A stretch of DNA of 64,000 nt, from assembly GCF_007197995.1 (NCBI RefSeq), contig NZ_VKKH01000003.1, positions 1-64,000 on the forward strand. Direction: 5' to 3'. The stretch is from Aliiglaciecola sp. M165 (GTDB lineage: Bacteria > Pseudomonadota > Gammaproteobacteria > Enterobacterales > Alteromonadaceae). The notes beneath the pieces were generated by a model that worked only from the letters and a program-made list of their open reading frames with translations, searched no databases and was not told where the DNA came from. This document shows, piece by piece, positions 10,542-20,417 of the stretch (the stretch's first letter is position 1; every line of letters starts with the position of its first letter). The position numbers and the translations under genes were made by a program.

Positions 10542-10732
10542 TTTACTGCTCCAACATACAACTAATAGACTACTGTTATTACCTTGCAATTTAGTATAAA
10601 TGTATGCGGATCGCAACACATTCCCAAACGATCGGTTGTCGTTCTTTTGAGCTAATAATTTTTAGTTGAACAATAGAGCGTGTTTACCTTTGCTGTATAA
10701 TTTTGCAGGCTGAGGATAGCCGATATTGTCTT

Positions 10733-11512
10733 TTAACCGCATTTTCGATGTATTCTATTGAACAGTGCATAAAAATTATCGGTCGTTGCAGAGGCCAATT
10801 GTTCAACGCTAATACCCTTTAAGTCGGCAATAAACTCAGCCACTTCAACAACATAGCCAGGTTGATTTTGTTTTCCTCGATAAGGAACAGGAGCAAGCCA
10901 AGGTGAATCCGTTTCAATTAGCAGTCGATCAAGAGGTAATTGCCTAACCACCTCTTGTAACTCTGTTGCTGTTTTAAATGTGACAATCCCAGAAATGGAA
11001 ATATAAAAACCTAATTTTATTGCAGCTTGAGCCATTTCTAAAGACTCAGTAAAACAGTGTAAAACACCATTAGTACTGGCCGATTTATAGCGTGTTAATA
11101 AATCGATAGTATCTTTTCTTGCATCTCTAGTGTGAATAATGAGGGGTTTTTGCAACACATTAGCCACTTTAATGTGATCAATAAAAGATGTTCTTTGAAC
11201 ATCCTTTGTGTCTTTGCTGTAAAAGTAATCTAAACCTGTTTCACCAATGGCAACCACATTGTCAGCAGAAGCAAAATTCAGCAGTTCCTCATAGGTGCTT
11301 GCTTCGTCTTGATGTAACGGATGAACACCGCAGGAGATAGAAACATTTTCATAAAGGCTAACTGCCTCTTGCATAGCTTGAAAGTCGTTAACTGACACAC
11401 AAACACATAAAAAATGCTCAACTTTTCGTCTCATTGCAAACTGTAGAATGTCTGACAACTGATCTGGGGTTTTGTCTAAGCGATCAAGGTGACAGTGTGA
11501 ATCTACAAACAT
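10733..11512 (-). CDS. ycfH: TatD-family metal-dependent hydrolase (YcfH)
   Basis: A 259-residue cytoplasmic TatD/YcfH-family hydrolase with a TIM-barrel metallo-dependent fold; family members are Mg-dependent nucleases or related phosphodiesterases. Metal-binding motifs are visible in order: N-terminal DSHCHLD, GETGLDYFY, IIHTRDA, LHCFTES and ETDSPWLAP. The length is normal. It is the last gene of the conserved fab-to-holB operon, 28 bases after holB, as in E. coli. A weak GAG ribosome-binding site precedes the ATG. No clear terminator was found before the protease promoter region. The biological substrate is not settled for this subfamily. Confidence 0.93.
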   Translation of the reverse strand: MFVDSHCHLDRLDKTPDQLSDILQFAMRRKVEHFLCVCVSVNDFQAMQEAVSLYENVSISCGVHPLHQDEASTYEELLNFASADNVVAIGETGLDYFYSKDTKDVQRTSFIDHIKVANVLQKPLIIHTRDARKDTIDLLTRYKSASTNGVLHCFTESLEMAQAAIKLGFYISISGIVTFKTATELQEVVRQLPLDRLLIETDSPWLAPVPYRGKQNQPGYVVEVAEFIADLKGISVEQLASATTDNFYALFNRIHRKCG

Positions 11513-11540
11513 AGGGTACTCTTTTTTCTCATTTTAAAAC

Positions 11541-12425
11541 TTAATTTAAGTCAACAACGTGGTTGAGGACGGCGCATAACACTAAAATTCGATTCACGCC
11601 TGGGTTTTGCAGTGTTTGATAATATTCTAAAAGCCGATGATGGAAATCCCATACCTTTTGATTATCTTGCAATTTAGACTTAATTTTGTCTGCCACCCAA
11701 TATTGCATCCAAAGTACAACTTGTGGCGCTTCATCTTGCCACTGCTCAGCGAGCTGTAATGCAGAATTGTGTTTATGTTGCAAAGAATCAAGATTTTCTA
11801 GAAATGAAGCGTAGGTTAACCCTTCTCGCTTAGCGAGGTGTTCACGCAAGGTCAGTGGCGAGTTTTGGTACAGTTTTAGTAATTTAGGTTCTATGCTGTC
11901 TATTCCCTGCGCCTTCAACCAAGCAATACAATCATCGCTTTTTGAACAGCTCAAGGTGACTTTTTCGCAACGACTCCTAATGGTGGGCAACAGGGCTTCA
12001 CTTTTTGAACTAATCAATAGCAGATACGTATTGTCAGTAGGCTCTTCTAAGGTTTTTAACAGTGCATTGGCGGCTGAGTCGGTCATACTGTCGGCCGCTT
12101 CCATAATCAATACTTTATTCCCAGACAGCTGTGAAGTCGTGCTCAGTTTAGTGATTGCATCGCGCACTAAATCAACACCCACCTGCTTGTCAGTTTCTAG
12201 TCGATAAAGATCAGGATGTGATTGCGCTTCATAGAGCTTGCAAGATTGGCATTGACCACATGCATGGTTTTCGTCCGACTTGCAGAGTATTGACTTAGCC
12301 AAATGAACACAAAAATCACTTTTCCCTACCCCATCGACACCTTGAATTAGCAGGCCGTGGTGCAATGAGTGTTTCTTTACTCTTGAAATAAGCTGCTCAT
12401 AGGTATCACTAAGCCAAGGGTACAT
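11541..12425 (-). CDS. holB: DNA polymerase III delta-prime subunit
   Basis: The 294-residue delta-prime subunit of the clamp-loader complex, which helps open and load the beta sliding clamp at primed DNA. Visible: an N-terminal AAA+ region with a P-loop-like GVDGVGKSD, a four-cysteine zinc-binding segment (CKSDENHACGQCQSC), the LLKTLEEP sensor-1 region and an SRC motif (IRSRCEKV). The C-terminal third is weakly conserved, as is normal. The ATG lies 2 bases after the tmk stop, so translation is probably coupled. Position between tmk and ycfH matches E. coli. Confidence 0.94.
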   Translation of the reverse strand: MYPWLSDTYEQLISRVKKHSLHHGLLIQGVDGVGKSDFCVHLAKSILCKSDENHACGQCQSCKLYEAQSHPDLYRLETDKQVGVDLVRDAITKLSTTSQLSGNKVLIMEAADSMTDSAANALLKTLEEPTDNTYLLLISSKSEALLPTIRSRCEKVTLSCSKSDDCIAWLKAQGIDSIEPKLLKLYQNSPLTLREHLAKREGLTYASFLENLDSLQHKHNSALQLAEQWQDEAPQVVLWMQYWVADKIKSKLQDNQKVWDFHHRLLEYYQTLQNPGVNRILVLCAVLNHVVDLN

Positions 12426-12427
12426 GA

Positions 12428-13054
12428 TTAGGCCTCAACAAAGCTGCGCAATGACTTGATAATATCGTCGTGTACAGCATCTATATTTTGCATTGAATTA
12501 ATCACTACAATATTTTCATCTTTTTTTGCTAATGACAAATAACGAGTTCTGGTGCGTTCAAAAAAACTGATATCCTCTTGTTCAATTCTATCAAGTTCAC
12601 CGCGACCACGAGCCCGTTCAAGTCCTATTTTTGGCTCCACATCCATATACAGAGTAAAATCCGGTTTAAAGCCATTAAGCGCGATTTGACTCAAAGCCTG
12701 CATTTTTTCTATGGCAATTTGTCTACCACCGCCTTGATACGCTTGTGAAGATAAATCGTGTCTGTCGCCAATCACCCACTTACCTTTTACAAGGTTAGGT
12801 TTAATGACATTTTCTAAAAGCTGAACCCTCGCAGCATACATCAATAATAACTCTGCTTCTTGAGTGACAGTCTCTACCCAATCCTGCTTGACACAATCTC
12901 GGATACATTCAGCCATTGGGGTTCCACCTGGCTCACGGGTACATACCACCTGTTTACCAAGTGATTCTAAAACCTGCTTGACTGTGGAAATTGCGCTGCT
13001 TTTACCCGCTCCCTCAAGTCCTTCAATTACTATAAATTTACCCTTATTCGTCAC
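12428..13054 (-). CDS. tmk: Thymidylate kinase
   Basis: A 208-residue dTMP kinase that makes dTDP from dTMP and ATP for DNA synthesis. The P-loop GLEGAGKSS, the substrate-binding REPGGTP, the [11 protein letters not shown] segment and the arginine-containing lid (RGELDRIE) are all present. The start is GTG at 13054; the protein beginning [12 protein letters not shown] lines up with family N-termini, and no ATG is available nearby. It begins 13 bases after the mltG stop, inside the conserved mltG-tmk-holB run. Confidence 0.95.
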   Translation of the reverse strand: MTNKGKFIVIEGLEGAGKSSAISTVKQVLESLGKQVVCTREPGGTPMAECIRDCVKQDWVETVTQEAELLLMYAARVQLLENVIKPNLVKGKWVIGDRHDLSSQAYQGGGRQIAIEKMQALSQIALNGFKPDFTLYMDVEPKIGLERARGRGELDRIEQEDISFFERTRTRYLSLAKKDENIVVINSMQNIDAVHDDIIKSLRSFVEA

Positions 13055-13067
13055 GGGATCTTATTAC

Positions 13068-14069
13068 CTATTTTTTTAATTGATACTTTCTAACGGCTAG
13101 ATTGTGTTCTTTTAATGTTGTCGAAAATTTGTGCGTACCATCACCCTTGGAAACAAAATAGTATTCATCGGTTTCTAAAGGATTCATAGCTGCATCGATA
13201 CTTTGTTTTCCAGGCATAGCAATTGGTGTAGGTGGCAATCCCTTAATCACATAGGTGTTGTAAGGAGTTGCTTGCCGTAGATCTTGGCGGCGAATATTAC
13301 CATCAAAGCTGTCCCCCATTCCATAAATTACCGTAGGATCGGTTTGTAAACGCATATTGTCTCTTAATCTATTAATAAATACGCCGGAAATTCTTGGTCT
13401 TTCATGGGCAACCCCGGTCTCTTTTTCGATAATAGAAGCCATAATTAACGCTTCGTAAGGAGTTTCATAAGGCAGAACCAAAGCTCGGTTAGTCCATGCT
13501 TGTTGGAGATATTCTGTCATGGCGACATAGGCGCGTTTAACAATATCTTCTGTTCGTGTTCCTGCAGTAAATTGGTAGGTATCAGGCAGTAACCAGCCTT
13601 CTAGTGATCCACCTTGAATATCAGGATCTAACCAATTTACCCATTGTTGTTCGTTTTTATCTGAGGCTTGGATATTTGGATGATTGTTTAGCTGCGTTAA
13701 CCATTGAGACCATTTTAGTCCTTCGATTAAACTGATTTGATAAGTTTTTTCATTACCATTAACCAAATCGTTGAAAAAATCTCTGGCGGACATTCCCAGT
13801 TTTATTTCATAGGTGCCCGCTTTTATCCGAGCATACTCAGGTTCGATTTTCAGCGCAGCTTTAATTAGTAAAGGGTCAGATAAAAGGGCCTGCTCTGCCA
13901 TACGATTTATCACAAAATGCGCATACTGGCCTTTTTCAACAACAACCAGCTTACTGCCTACAATATTGAGGGGCTGATTGAACGCAGAATTAATTTGATA
14001 AAAGAGAGTCGTTATGGATATAAGTAACAGCAACAGTAACGCCAGAACTATTTTTATGATTCTAGGCAT
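13068..14069 (-). CDS. mltG: Endolytic murein transglycosylase MltG
   Basis: A membrane-anchored YceG/MltG lytic transglycosylase that cuts nascent peptidoglycan glycan strands and sets their length. The first 25 residues form a single membrane helix; a LysM-like region follows, then the catalytic domain with ASIIEKETGV (catalytic Glu) and LQTDPTVIYG. The start at 14069 (333 residues) is preferred over one 13 codons upstream because GAGG lies 9 bases before it, it overlaps the pabC stop by only 8 bases, and it places the membrane helix at the very N-terminus as in E. coli. The longer form would overlap pabC by 47 bases. Confidence 0.93.
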   Translation of the reverse strand: MPRIIKIVLALLLLLLISITTLFYQINSAFNQPLNIVGSKLVVVEKGQYAHFVINRMAEQALLSDPLLIKAALKIEPEYARIKAGTYEIKLGMSARDFFNDLVNGNEKTYQISLIEGLKWSQWLTQLNNHPNIQASDKNEQQWVNWLDPDIQGGSLEGWLLPDTYQFTAGTRTEDIVKRAYVAMTEYLQQAWTNRALVLPYETPYEALIMASIIEKETGVAHERPRISGVFINRLRDNMRLQTDPTVIYGMGDSFDGNIRRQDLRQATPYNTYVIKGLPPTPIAMPGKQSIDAAMNPLETDEYYFVSKGDGTHKFSTTLKEHNLAVRKYQLKK

Positions 14070-14895
14070 TGATCGAAACCTCATTTTGATTGTCCTTAAA
14101 CCAATCAATAAATATATGGCTAGAACTAAAAGCGAGTCTGTTGTCTGCCGATAGCTGGATCGTCGAAATAGGAATAAGTTTCATCAAGCTATTGCATACG
14201 AATGCCGAATCAAAATGCATTAACTGCGAAAAAGGAATTGGCTTTTCGTGCACGACTACATTGTTTTTATTCATTATTTTAATTATATGGTTACGCATAA
14301 CCCCTTCTATCCCGCATTCCGATAACTCAGGTGTGACCCACTGCCCCTGATGACCAAAGAATACATTGGCGGCAGTAGTTTCTATTACATTCCCACTGGA
14401 ATCGCATACCAACAAATCATCAAACTGAGTCTTTTCCAACTCAATCTTTGCCAAAACCTGCTCAAGACGATTAACATGTTTAATTCCGGCGAGCATCGGC
14501 TGTGCAGCTAAACAAACATTGCAAAGCCCTAAAGTTATTCCGTTAACTTGCTTTTTAGCATAGTCACTTGGAAAAGCAGAAATCGACACATAACAGTTGG
14601 CACTAGAGACCTGCTTAGTCCCATAACCTCTGCCTCCGGTACCCCGTGAAAGCAAAACCTTGATCACATTGTTAGTCAATACCTCTGCTTTTTGCTCGAT
14701 AGCCGAGCGCAGCGAATGCCAATCTGAAAAATCAATCTGTAACCTCTCACAAGCTGTTTGTAACCGATTAATATGTTGATCGAGGAGTTCAGCGCGCCCT
14801 TTTACAACCGCAATAGTGGTAAAACAGCCATCGCCATAGTTAGCGATTCTCTCATTAATAGGTAGCATTGTCTGGTCGTCGACCATTTTGATCAT
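14062..14895 (-). CDS. pabC: Aminodeoxychorismate lyase
   Basis: A PLP-dependent class-IV enzyme (277 residues) that splits 4-amino-4-deoxychorismate into pyruvate and p-aminobenzoate for folate synthesis. Signatures: NYGDGCFTT near the N-terminus, the lysine in AGIKHLNR-type sequence (LAGIKHVNRLEQV), and ETTAANVFF for cofactor phosphate binding. It sits between fabF and mltG as in other gammaproteobacteria. A terminator hairpin lies in its leader, so its expression probably depends on read-through from fabF or a nearby promoter. The second Met, three codons in, is a less likely start. Confidence 0.93.
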   Translation of the reverse strand: MIKMVDDQTMLPINERIANYGDGCFTTIAVVKGRAELLDQHINRLQTACERLQIDFSDWHSLRSAIEQKAEVLTNNVIKVLLSRGTGGRGYGTKQVSSANCYVSISAFPSDYAKKQVNGITLGLCNVCLAAQPMLAGIKHVNRLEQVLAKIELEKTQFDDLLVCDSSGNVIETTAANVFFGHQGQWVTPELSECGIEGVMRNHIIKIMNKNNVVVHEKPIPFSQLMHFDSAFVCNSLMKLIPISTIQLSADNRLAFSSSHIFIDWFKDNQNEVSINA

Positions 14896-14904
14896 AAAAA
14901 ATCC

Positions 14905-14932
14905 ATAAAAAAGCCCAGATATCTGGGCTTAA
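14905..14932 (-). terminator. Intrinsic terminator between fabF and pabC
   Basis: The palindrome AAGCCCAGATATCTGGGCTT (14911-14930) is followed leftward by a run of T. It lies downstream of the fabF stop (14971) and just before pabC (14895). It probably limits read-through from the abundant fatty-acid transcript into the pabC-mltG-tmk-holB genes. Confidence 0.8.
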
Positions 14933-14970
14933 TCTAAAACGTATATTGAAGGTTGGCAACGACTAGAGCG

Positions 14971-16215
14971 TTAGTCTGGCAATTTTTTAAAAAGCAACGA
15001 GCCATTTGTTCCACCGAATCCAAAGGAATTACACAGTGCATGGTCCATTTCAATGGATTTTGCTTTATGTGCAACAAAATCTAAATCACATCCTTCACCA
15101 GGGTTATCCAAATTAATCGTGGGTGGAGCAATTTGGTCTCTCAGCGCAAGAATCGTGAAAATCGCTTCAACGGAACCCGCCGCACCCAACAAGTGACCAA
15201 TCATCGATTTAGTAGAACTAACTAACAACTTGTTTGCGTGATCACCAAATATTGATCTAACTGCAGCAACTTCTGCCACATCGCCAGCGGGTGTTGATGT
15301 GCCATGTGCATTAACATAACCAATTTGTGAAGGGTCAACACCGGCATCTTTAATGGCGTTATCCATTGCAGCCGCAGCACCTTCACCATTAGCCGGCGGA
15401 GAAGTCATGTGGTACGCGTCACCGCTCATGCCAAAACCGACTAATTCAGCATATATTTTAGCACCACGGGATTTTGCATGCTCATATTCTTCCAACACCA
15501 CGACACCAGCGCCCTCGCCCATAACAAACCCATCTCGGTCTTTATCCCATGGCCGACTCGCTCTTTGCGGTTCTTCATTGCGGGTTGATAGTGCTCTGGC
15601 TGCTGCAAATCCGCCTAATCCGAGTGCACAAATAGAAGACTCAGCTCCGCCAGCCACCATAGCATCGGCATCACCATACGCAATAGTACGCGCAGCTACA
15701 CCAATATTATGAACACCAGTTGTGCAAGCCGTCACTATATTAAGGTTGGGGCCTTTTAATCCTTCGTAGATTGAAAGAAAACCAGAAATCATATTGGTGA
15801 TAGTCGCTGGAACAAAAAATGGCGTGAGCTTTCTCGGTCCACCATTCAACATTTTTTTATGATTTTCTTCAATTAACCCTAGCCCACCAATACCGGAGCC
15901 TATGGCTACTCCAACACGATTGGCGTTTGATTCATTGACTTCTAATTGAGAGTCGGCGATTGCCTGCTTCCCTGCTGCAATTCCAAGCTGTATGAAACGG
16001 TCCATTTTTTTCGTTTCTTTTTTTGGAATGTAGCTTTCCACATCAAAATCTGGAATTTCGCCTGCAAAATGAGTTGTGAATTCACTCGGGTCAAAGGCTG
16101 TTATTGGTGCAATACCACTTTTGCCAGCTTTAATGCCGGCCCACGTACTGTTGGTATCAGTACCCAATGGGGTAAGCATGCCAAGACCTGTAACTACAAC
16201 GCGACGTTTTGACAC
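14971..16215 (-). CDS. fabF: 3-oxoacyl-ACP synthase II (FabF)
   Basis: A 414-residue condensing enzyme (KAS II) that elongates acyl-ACP with malonyl-ACP and is needed for temperature-dependent synthesis of cis-vaccenate in relatives. The Cys-His-His active site is present: Cys164 in [10 protein letters not shown], His in [11 protein letters not shown], and His in [12 protein letters not shown]. The start is GTG at 16215 with a strong GGAGG 6 bases upstream; an ATG two bases earlier is out of frame. It follows acpP, separated by a terminator hairpin. Confidence 0.97.
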   Translation of the reverse strand: MSKRRVVVTGLGMLTPLGTDTNSTWAGIKAGKSGIAPITAFDPSEFTTHFAGEIPDFDVESYIPKKETKKMDRFIQLGIAAGKQAIADSQLEVNESNANRVGVAIGSGIGGLGLIEENHKKMLNGGPRKLTPFFVPATITNMISGFLSIYEGLKGPNLNIVTACTTGVHNIGVAARTIAYGDADAMVAGGAESSICALGLGGFAAARALSTRNEEPQRASRPWDKDRDGFVMGEGAGVVVLEEYEHAKSRGAKIYAELVGFGMSGDAYHMTSPPANGEGAAAAMDNAIKDAGVDPSQIGYVNAHGTSTPAGDVAEVAAVRSIFGDHANKLLVSSTKSMIGHLLGAAGSVEAIFTILALRDQIAPPTINLDNPGEGCDLDFVAHKAKSIEMDHALCNSFGFGGTNGSLLFKKLPD

Positions 16216-16253
16216 ATTGGCCTCCGCATAAAGAGATTATTGTAGGTATAAAT

Positions 16254-16282
16254 TGAAAACGGCTCAGAAAGAGCCGTTTTTT
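16254..16282 (-). terminator. Intrinsic terminator or attenuator between acpP and fabF
   Basis: A stem AAAACGGCTC / GAGCCGTTTT with loop AGAAA lies at about 16257-16281, just after the leftward acpP stop (16291). T-runs flank it on both sides. Placed inside a co-directional operon, it may let acpP be made in excess over fabF. Confidence 0.75.
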
Positions 16283-16290
16283 GGAATGTC

Positions 16291-16530
16291 TTACGCGTCT
16301 TTGTTAGCGTTAACGTAATCAATAGCCGACTGCACAGTAGTGATTTTTTCAGCTTCTTCATCAGGAATTTCCGTGTCGAATTCCTCTTCTAAAGCCATAA
16401 CAAGTTCAACGGTGTCTAACGAGTCTGCACCCAAATCATCTACAAATGAGGCTTCAGCTTTTACTTCTTCTTCTTTAACGCCTAATTGCTCGACGATGAT
16501 TTTTTTAACGCGTTCTTCGATGTTACTCAT
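16291..16530 (-). CDS. acpP: Acyl carrier protein
   Basis: A 79-residue acidic four-helix carrier that holds growing acyl chains on a 4'-phosphopantetheine arm. The modification site is Ser37 in [12 protein letters not shown], and the length and sequence are almost those of E. coli AcpP. A 178-base gap separates it from fabG, unusually long for this operon, leaving room for an internal promoter; a TTGACT element occurs in the gap but no convincing -10 could be paired with it. A terminator follows the gene. Confidence 0.98.
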   Translation of the reverse strand: MSNIEERVKKIIVEQLGVKEEEVKAEASFVDDLGADSLDTVELVMALEEEFDTEIPDEEAEKITTVQSAIDYVNANKDA

Positions 16531-16708
16531 GATTCTAGTTTTCCCTATAAAGTCGCTAGAGTTTAAATTTCCGGTAGTTTATTCAGCTAGTCAATGCCTT
16601 GCAAGCAAGACAACCAACTTTTTACCTGGTCAAACCACCGAACTAAATTAGTCTAATAAACAAAAATTTAACAATCAAGTACTAATAACCGATTGTTATG
16701 CATACTTT

Positions 16709-17449
16709 TTAACCCATGTGCATGCCACCATTCACATGAATGGTTTCACCTGTAATGTAGGCAGCACTATCGCTCACTAAAAAGCTTACTGTGGCTGCAA
16801 TCTCTTCTGGTTGTCCTAACCTATTAGCCGGTATGTCTTTAAAGATAGCTTCTTTTTGATCATCAGTTAAAGATTTCGTCATATCAGTGTCAATAAATCC
16901 AGGCGCGACAACATTAACTGTGATCCCACGAGAAGCCACCTCTCGTGCTGTTGATTTACTAAAACCAATAACCCCAGCCTTAGCTGCAGCGTAATTCGCC
17001 TGGCCTGGGTTGCCGGTGGTGCCAACAACTGAGCCAATGTTTACAATGCGTCCAAAACGCTTTTTCATCATACCGCGCAAAACTGCTTTAGTGAGTTTAA
17101 AAATTGGCGTTAAATTTGTATTGAGAATATCTTGCCATTCATCGTCTTTCATTCTCATCAATAAATTGTCGCGAGTTATCCCCGCATTATTGATCAATAT
17201 TTCTATGTCACCATGCTGCGCTTTAATATCGGCTAGCACTTTATCTAGTGAGGCTTGATCAGAAACGTTCAGGACCATACCAGTGCCATTATATTTGCCC
17301 AGGTACTCGCTGATTGCTGCAGCGCCACTTTCTGAAGTCGCTGTTCCTATAACAGTGGCCCCTTGTCCTGCTAGCGATTCTGCAATGGCTCGACCTATCC
17401 CTCGGCTAGCACCGGTAACTAAGGCAATTTTTCCACTTAAGTCACTCAT
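16709..17449 (-). CDS. fabG: 3-oxoacyl-ACP reductase FabG
   Basis: A 246-residue short-chain dehydrogenase that reduces 3-oxoacyl-ACP with NADPH in each elongation round. The cofactor motif TGASRGIG (residues 12-19), the NNAG motif and the catalytic Ser140, Tyr153 and Lys157 (in NYAAAKAG) are all present. It lies 10 bases after fabD and is followed by acpP. Nothing unusual was seen. Confidence 0.97.
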   Translation of the reverse strand: MSDLSGKIALVTGASRGIGRAIAESLAGQGATVIGTATSESGAAAISEYLGKYNGTGMVLNVSDQASLDKVLADIKAQHGDIEILINNAGITRDNLLMRMKDDEWQDILNTNLTPIFKLTKAVLRGMMKKRFGRIVNIGSVVGTTGNPGQANYAAAKAGVIGFSKSTAREVASRGITVNVVAPGFIDTDMTKSLTDDQKEAIFKDIPANRLGQPEEIAATVSFLVSDSAAYITGETIHVNGGMHMG

Positions 17450-17459
17450 TTGATTTTCC

Positions 17460-18392
17460 TTAATTTACACTGTTCGACACTGAATCTGGCGTATTTACCG
17501 ACTCGGAGGATAAGGTTTTATCTATTCGTTTAACAAGTCCTGAAAGTACTTTCCCAGGTCCTATTTCAGCTATATGCTCCACTCCATTATCTCGCAAAAA
17601 TTCAACGGTCTGTGTCCATCGCACCGGACGATACAATTGGCGTGTTAAAGCATCTTTAATGTCTACCGAGTCAGTTTTGACTTCCACATCAACATTATTA
17701 ACAACCGAACACTCTGGGGTTGCAAAATCAACATTTTCCAGCATAGAGGCTAGTTTCTCTGCAGCAGGTTTCATTAAGTCACAATGTGATGGTACGCTAA
17801 CCGACAACGGCAAAGCGCGTTTAGCCCCGGCCTCTTTGCACAGCAGGGCTGCAGATTCAGCCGCTTCTTTACTACCAGCGATAACCACCTGTCCAGGTGA
17901 ATTGAAATTAACGGCTGCAACAACTTGAGCTGTTGATTCTTGAGCTTTAGCACAAGCTTCGAGAATCGCTGCATCATTCAACCCGATAATGGCGTACATT
18001 GCGCCCTCTCCTTCTGGCACGGCCTCTTGCATAAATTGTCCACGAGCCTGCACAAGTTTAACGGCATCAGTTAAGGTTAAAACACCCGAACAAACCAATG
18101 CTGAGTATTCGCCCAAACTATGACCTGCCATAAATTCTGGACGCGTGGCTCCCAGTGATATCAGCAGTCGATATATCGCAACACTCGCTGTCAATAATGC
18201 AGGTTGAGTAAATTGAGTCTGATTTAATCGATTTTCCGGGTCACTTTGTACCAATTCCCATAGATCGTAACCGAGGGCGTCTGACGCTTCTGAAAACGTC
18301 TGTTGTATCTGAGGATATTGCTCTGCTAGATCGGCGAGCATCCCAACGGATTGTGAACCTTGTCCTGGGAACACAAAAGCTGTTTTAGACAT
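17460..18392 (-). CDS. fabD: Malonyl-CoA:ACP transacylase
   Basis: A 310-residue acyltransferase that loads malonyl groups onto ACP. The nucleophile is Ser92 in GHSLGEYSAL, with FPGQGSQ at the N-terminus and the catalytic His in VPSHCDLM. The ATG at 18392 is chosen over one two codons upstream: AAAGG lies 9 bases before it, against 3 for the other, and it places the nucleophile at residue 92, as in E. coli. It lies between fabH and fabG. Confidence 0.96.
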   Translation of the reverse strand: MSKTAFVFPGQGSQSVGMLADLAEQYPQIQQTFSEASDALGYDLWELVQSDPENRLNQTQFTQPALLTASVAIYRLLISLGATRPEFMAGHSLGEYSALVCSGVLTLTDAVKLVQARGQFMQEAVPEGEGAMYAIIGLNDAAILEACAKAQESTAQVVAAVNFNSPGQVVIAGSKEAAESAALLCKEAGAKRALPLSVSVPSHCDLMKPAAEKLASMLENVDFATPECSVVNNVDVEVKTDSVDIKDALTRQLYRPVRWTQTVEFLRDNGVEHIAEIGPGKVLSGLVKRIDKTLSSESVNTPDSVSNSVN

Positions 18393-18416
18393 ACACATAA
18401 ACCTTTATGTAAAAAA

Positions 18417-19376
18417 TTAATATTTCACTAATGCCGAAGCCCAGGCAAAACCGCCTCCAAAGGCCTCCAACAATAAATTTTGACCGCGTTTAATTCTGCC
18501 ATCTCTGATTGCTGTATCCAGCGCTGTGGGGACAGTCGCAGCTGAAGTATTGCCATAATTTTCTAAGGTGAGCACCACTTGATCCAATGACATATCAAGT
18601 TTCTTGGCTGTGGCTTTGATAATTCTAAAATTGGCCTGATGTGGCACCAACCAATCCAAATCGGATTTTTTCATATTATTCGCAGCAAGCGTTTGTTCTA
18701 CTATTTCACTGAGTTTTGTTACCGCAACCTTAAAAACTTCGTTGCCCTTCATCGAGCCCCAGTTTTCGTGCACCGACAACTCATTTCCGCGTTCTACATT
18801 GCCAACCTGAAGCAAATCACCGTACGATCCTGCTGCATTAATATGGGTGGAAAGAATTCCGGGCTCTTCGCTGGCTTCAATGATTGTTGCCCCAGCAGCG
18901 TCTCCGAACAAAATCACCATAGAGCGATCGGCAGGGTCGATTAAACGTGACAAACAATCTGTGCCTATAACAAGGATCCGTTTTACCATTCCTGATTTGA
19001 TGTACTGATCAGCAACGCTCAAAGCATAACAGTAGCCCGCGCAGGCAGCTGCAACGTCAAAAGCAGGTATGCCATCAATATCCAAAGATTTTTGGATTTC
19101 ACAGGCAGTGCTAGGCAAAGCATATCGACCACTTGTTGTGGCACACACAATCATATCAATCGTATTTTTATCGATGCCGGCAGCTTCAATAGCTTTTAAA
19201 CTTGCTTCATAACCCATCGTTGCCGCCGTTTCATCATCACCAATGATACGACGCTCTTTAATCCCGGTTCTATCAGTGATCCATTCGTCTGTAGTGTCTA
19301 CCATTAACTCAAGATCTGCATTGGAACGGACGTCATTTGGGTAGTAACTTCCGGTGCCGATTATTTTTGAATACAT
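18417..19376 (-). CDS. fabH: 3-oxoacyl-ACP synthase III (FabH)
   Basis: A 319-residue KAS III that starts fatty-acid synthesis by condensing acetyl-CoA with malonyl-ACP. The Cys-His-Asn triad is visible as Cys112 ([10 protein letters not shown]), His in VPHQANFRI and Asn in [10 protein letters not shown]. The length equals that of family members. It lies 3 bases after plsX, so the two are probably translationally linked. Confidence 0.97.
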   Translation of the reverse strand: MYSKIIGTGSYYPNDVRSNADLELMVDTTDEWITDRTGIKERRIIGDDETAATMGYEASLKAIEAAGIDKNTIDMIVCATTSGRYALPSTACEIQKSLDIDGIPAFDVAAACAGYCYALSVADQYIKSGMVKRILVIGTDCLSRLIDPADRSMVILFGDAAGATIIEASEEPGILSTHINAAGSYGDLLQVGNVERGNELSVHENWGSMKGNEVFKVAVTKLSEIVEQTLAANNMKKSDLDWLVPHQANFRIIKATAKKLDMSLDQVVLTLENYGNTSAATVPTALDTAIRDGRIKRGQNLLLEAFGGGFAWASALVKY

Positions 19377-19379
19377 TTT

Positions 19380-20411
19380 TTAGGAACGCTCCATTAATAC
19401 GGATTCGATTTTATCTTTTATTTTTTTAGGAACCTGCCTTTGGACTTCTTGCGACGCTGTTTTTATGGCGTACAAAAAGGCATCTACTGATGCATTTCCA
19501 TGGCTCTTAACTACAATTCCGCGCAATCCTATCAGACTCGCGCCATTGTACTGGTCGGGGTTCACTCTCAGATAAACTTTTCGTAATAATGGAAGGGCTA
19601 TTTTGGCCAGCAATTTAGTGAATAAATTTTGATTTGAAACTCTTTTAGCTTCGTCAATAACAAGCTTTGCCAATCCTTCGCAGGCTTTCAAGGCGACATT
19701 TCCGACAAAACCATCAGTGACAACGACATCCGCGGCATCAGTGAATAAATCATTGCCCTCGACAAACCCGGTGTAATTGATCCCCGGTGCATCTTGCAGC
19801 AATTGCGCTGTAAACTTCACCTGATCATTTCCTTTGATTTGTTCTTCGCCGACATTTAGTAACGCAACTCGCGGATTATGGATTCCCGCAACTTGTTCGG
19901 CCAACACGGAGCCCATCACAGCATATTGAAATAAGGTTTCTGAATCACAATTGACGTTTGCACCCAAATCCAACAAAAACAATTTATGATGACCGTCTGT
20001 CGGCAACGTAGAAACTAAAGCTGGCCGATCGATGCCTGGGAGAGTTTTTAAAACATAATAGGCCATCGCTAACAATGCCCCAGTATTGCCTGCACTCACG
20101 CAAGCATCGGCATCACCACATTCAACTCTTTCCAGTGCTCTGCGCATCGATGAGTCTTTTTTGTTACGAAGTGCTGAAGTAGGGCGTTCGTCCATAGAAA
20201 CGTGCTCGGATGTATGTTGAATTTCCACACGTTCACGAATATCTTCAGGTAGCGGATTGATAACATCACTAATGATGCGCTCATCACCACACAATATTAA
20301 GTGTAAATTGGAATTATGTTGCAGTGCCTTGACGGCAGCAGGAAGGGTTACATGGGGGCCGTTGTCGCCCCCCATAATATCTAACGCAATGGTTAGACGG
20401 CTAGAAATCAT
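19380..20411 (-). CDS. plsX: Phosphate acyltransferase PlsX
   Basis: A 343-residue peripheral membrane enzyme that converts acyl-ACP to acyl-phosphate, the donor for PlsY in phospholipid synthesis. The N-terminal LDIMGGDNGP, the SAGNTGALLA segment, VGEEQIKGND and the C-terminal LIGLRGIVVKSHG are typical. It sits between rpmF and fabH, linking ribosomal protein L32 to lipid synthesis as in most gammaproteobacteria. Confidence 0.96.
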   Translation of the reverse strand: MISSRLTIALDIMGGDNGPHVTLPAAVKALQHNSNLHLILCGDERIISDVINPLPEDIRERVEIQHTSEHVSMDERPTSALRNKKDSSMRRALERVECGDADACVSAGNTGALLAMAYYVLKTLPGIDRPALVSTLPTDGHHKLFLLDLGANVNCDSETLFQYAVMGSVLAEQVAGIHNPRVALLNVGEEQIKGNDQVKFTAQLLQDAPGINYTGFVEGNDLFTDAADVVVTDGFVGNVALKACEGLAKLVIDEAKRVSNQNLFTKLLAKIALPLLRKVYLRVNPDQYNGASLIGLRGIVVKSHGNASVDAFLYAIKTASQEVQRQVPKKIKDKIESVLMERS

Positions 20412-20417
20412 TGCTAA

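Noticed and set aside
14971-16215. Unusual active-site sequence TACTTGVHN in FabF
   Set aside because: It is close to the normal E. coli FabF sequence around the same Cys, so it is not a divergent enzyme.
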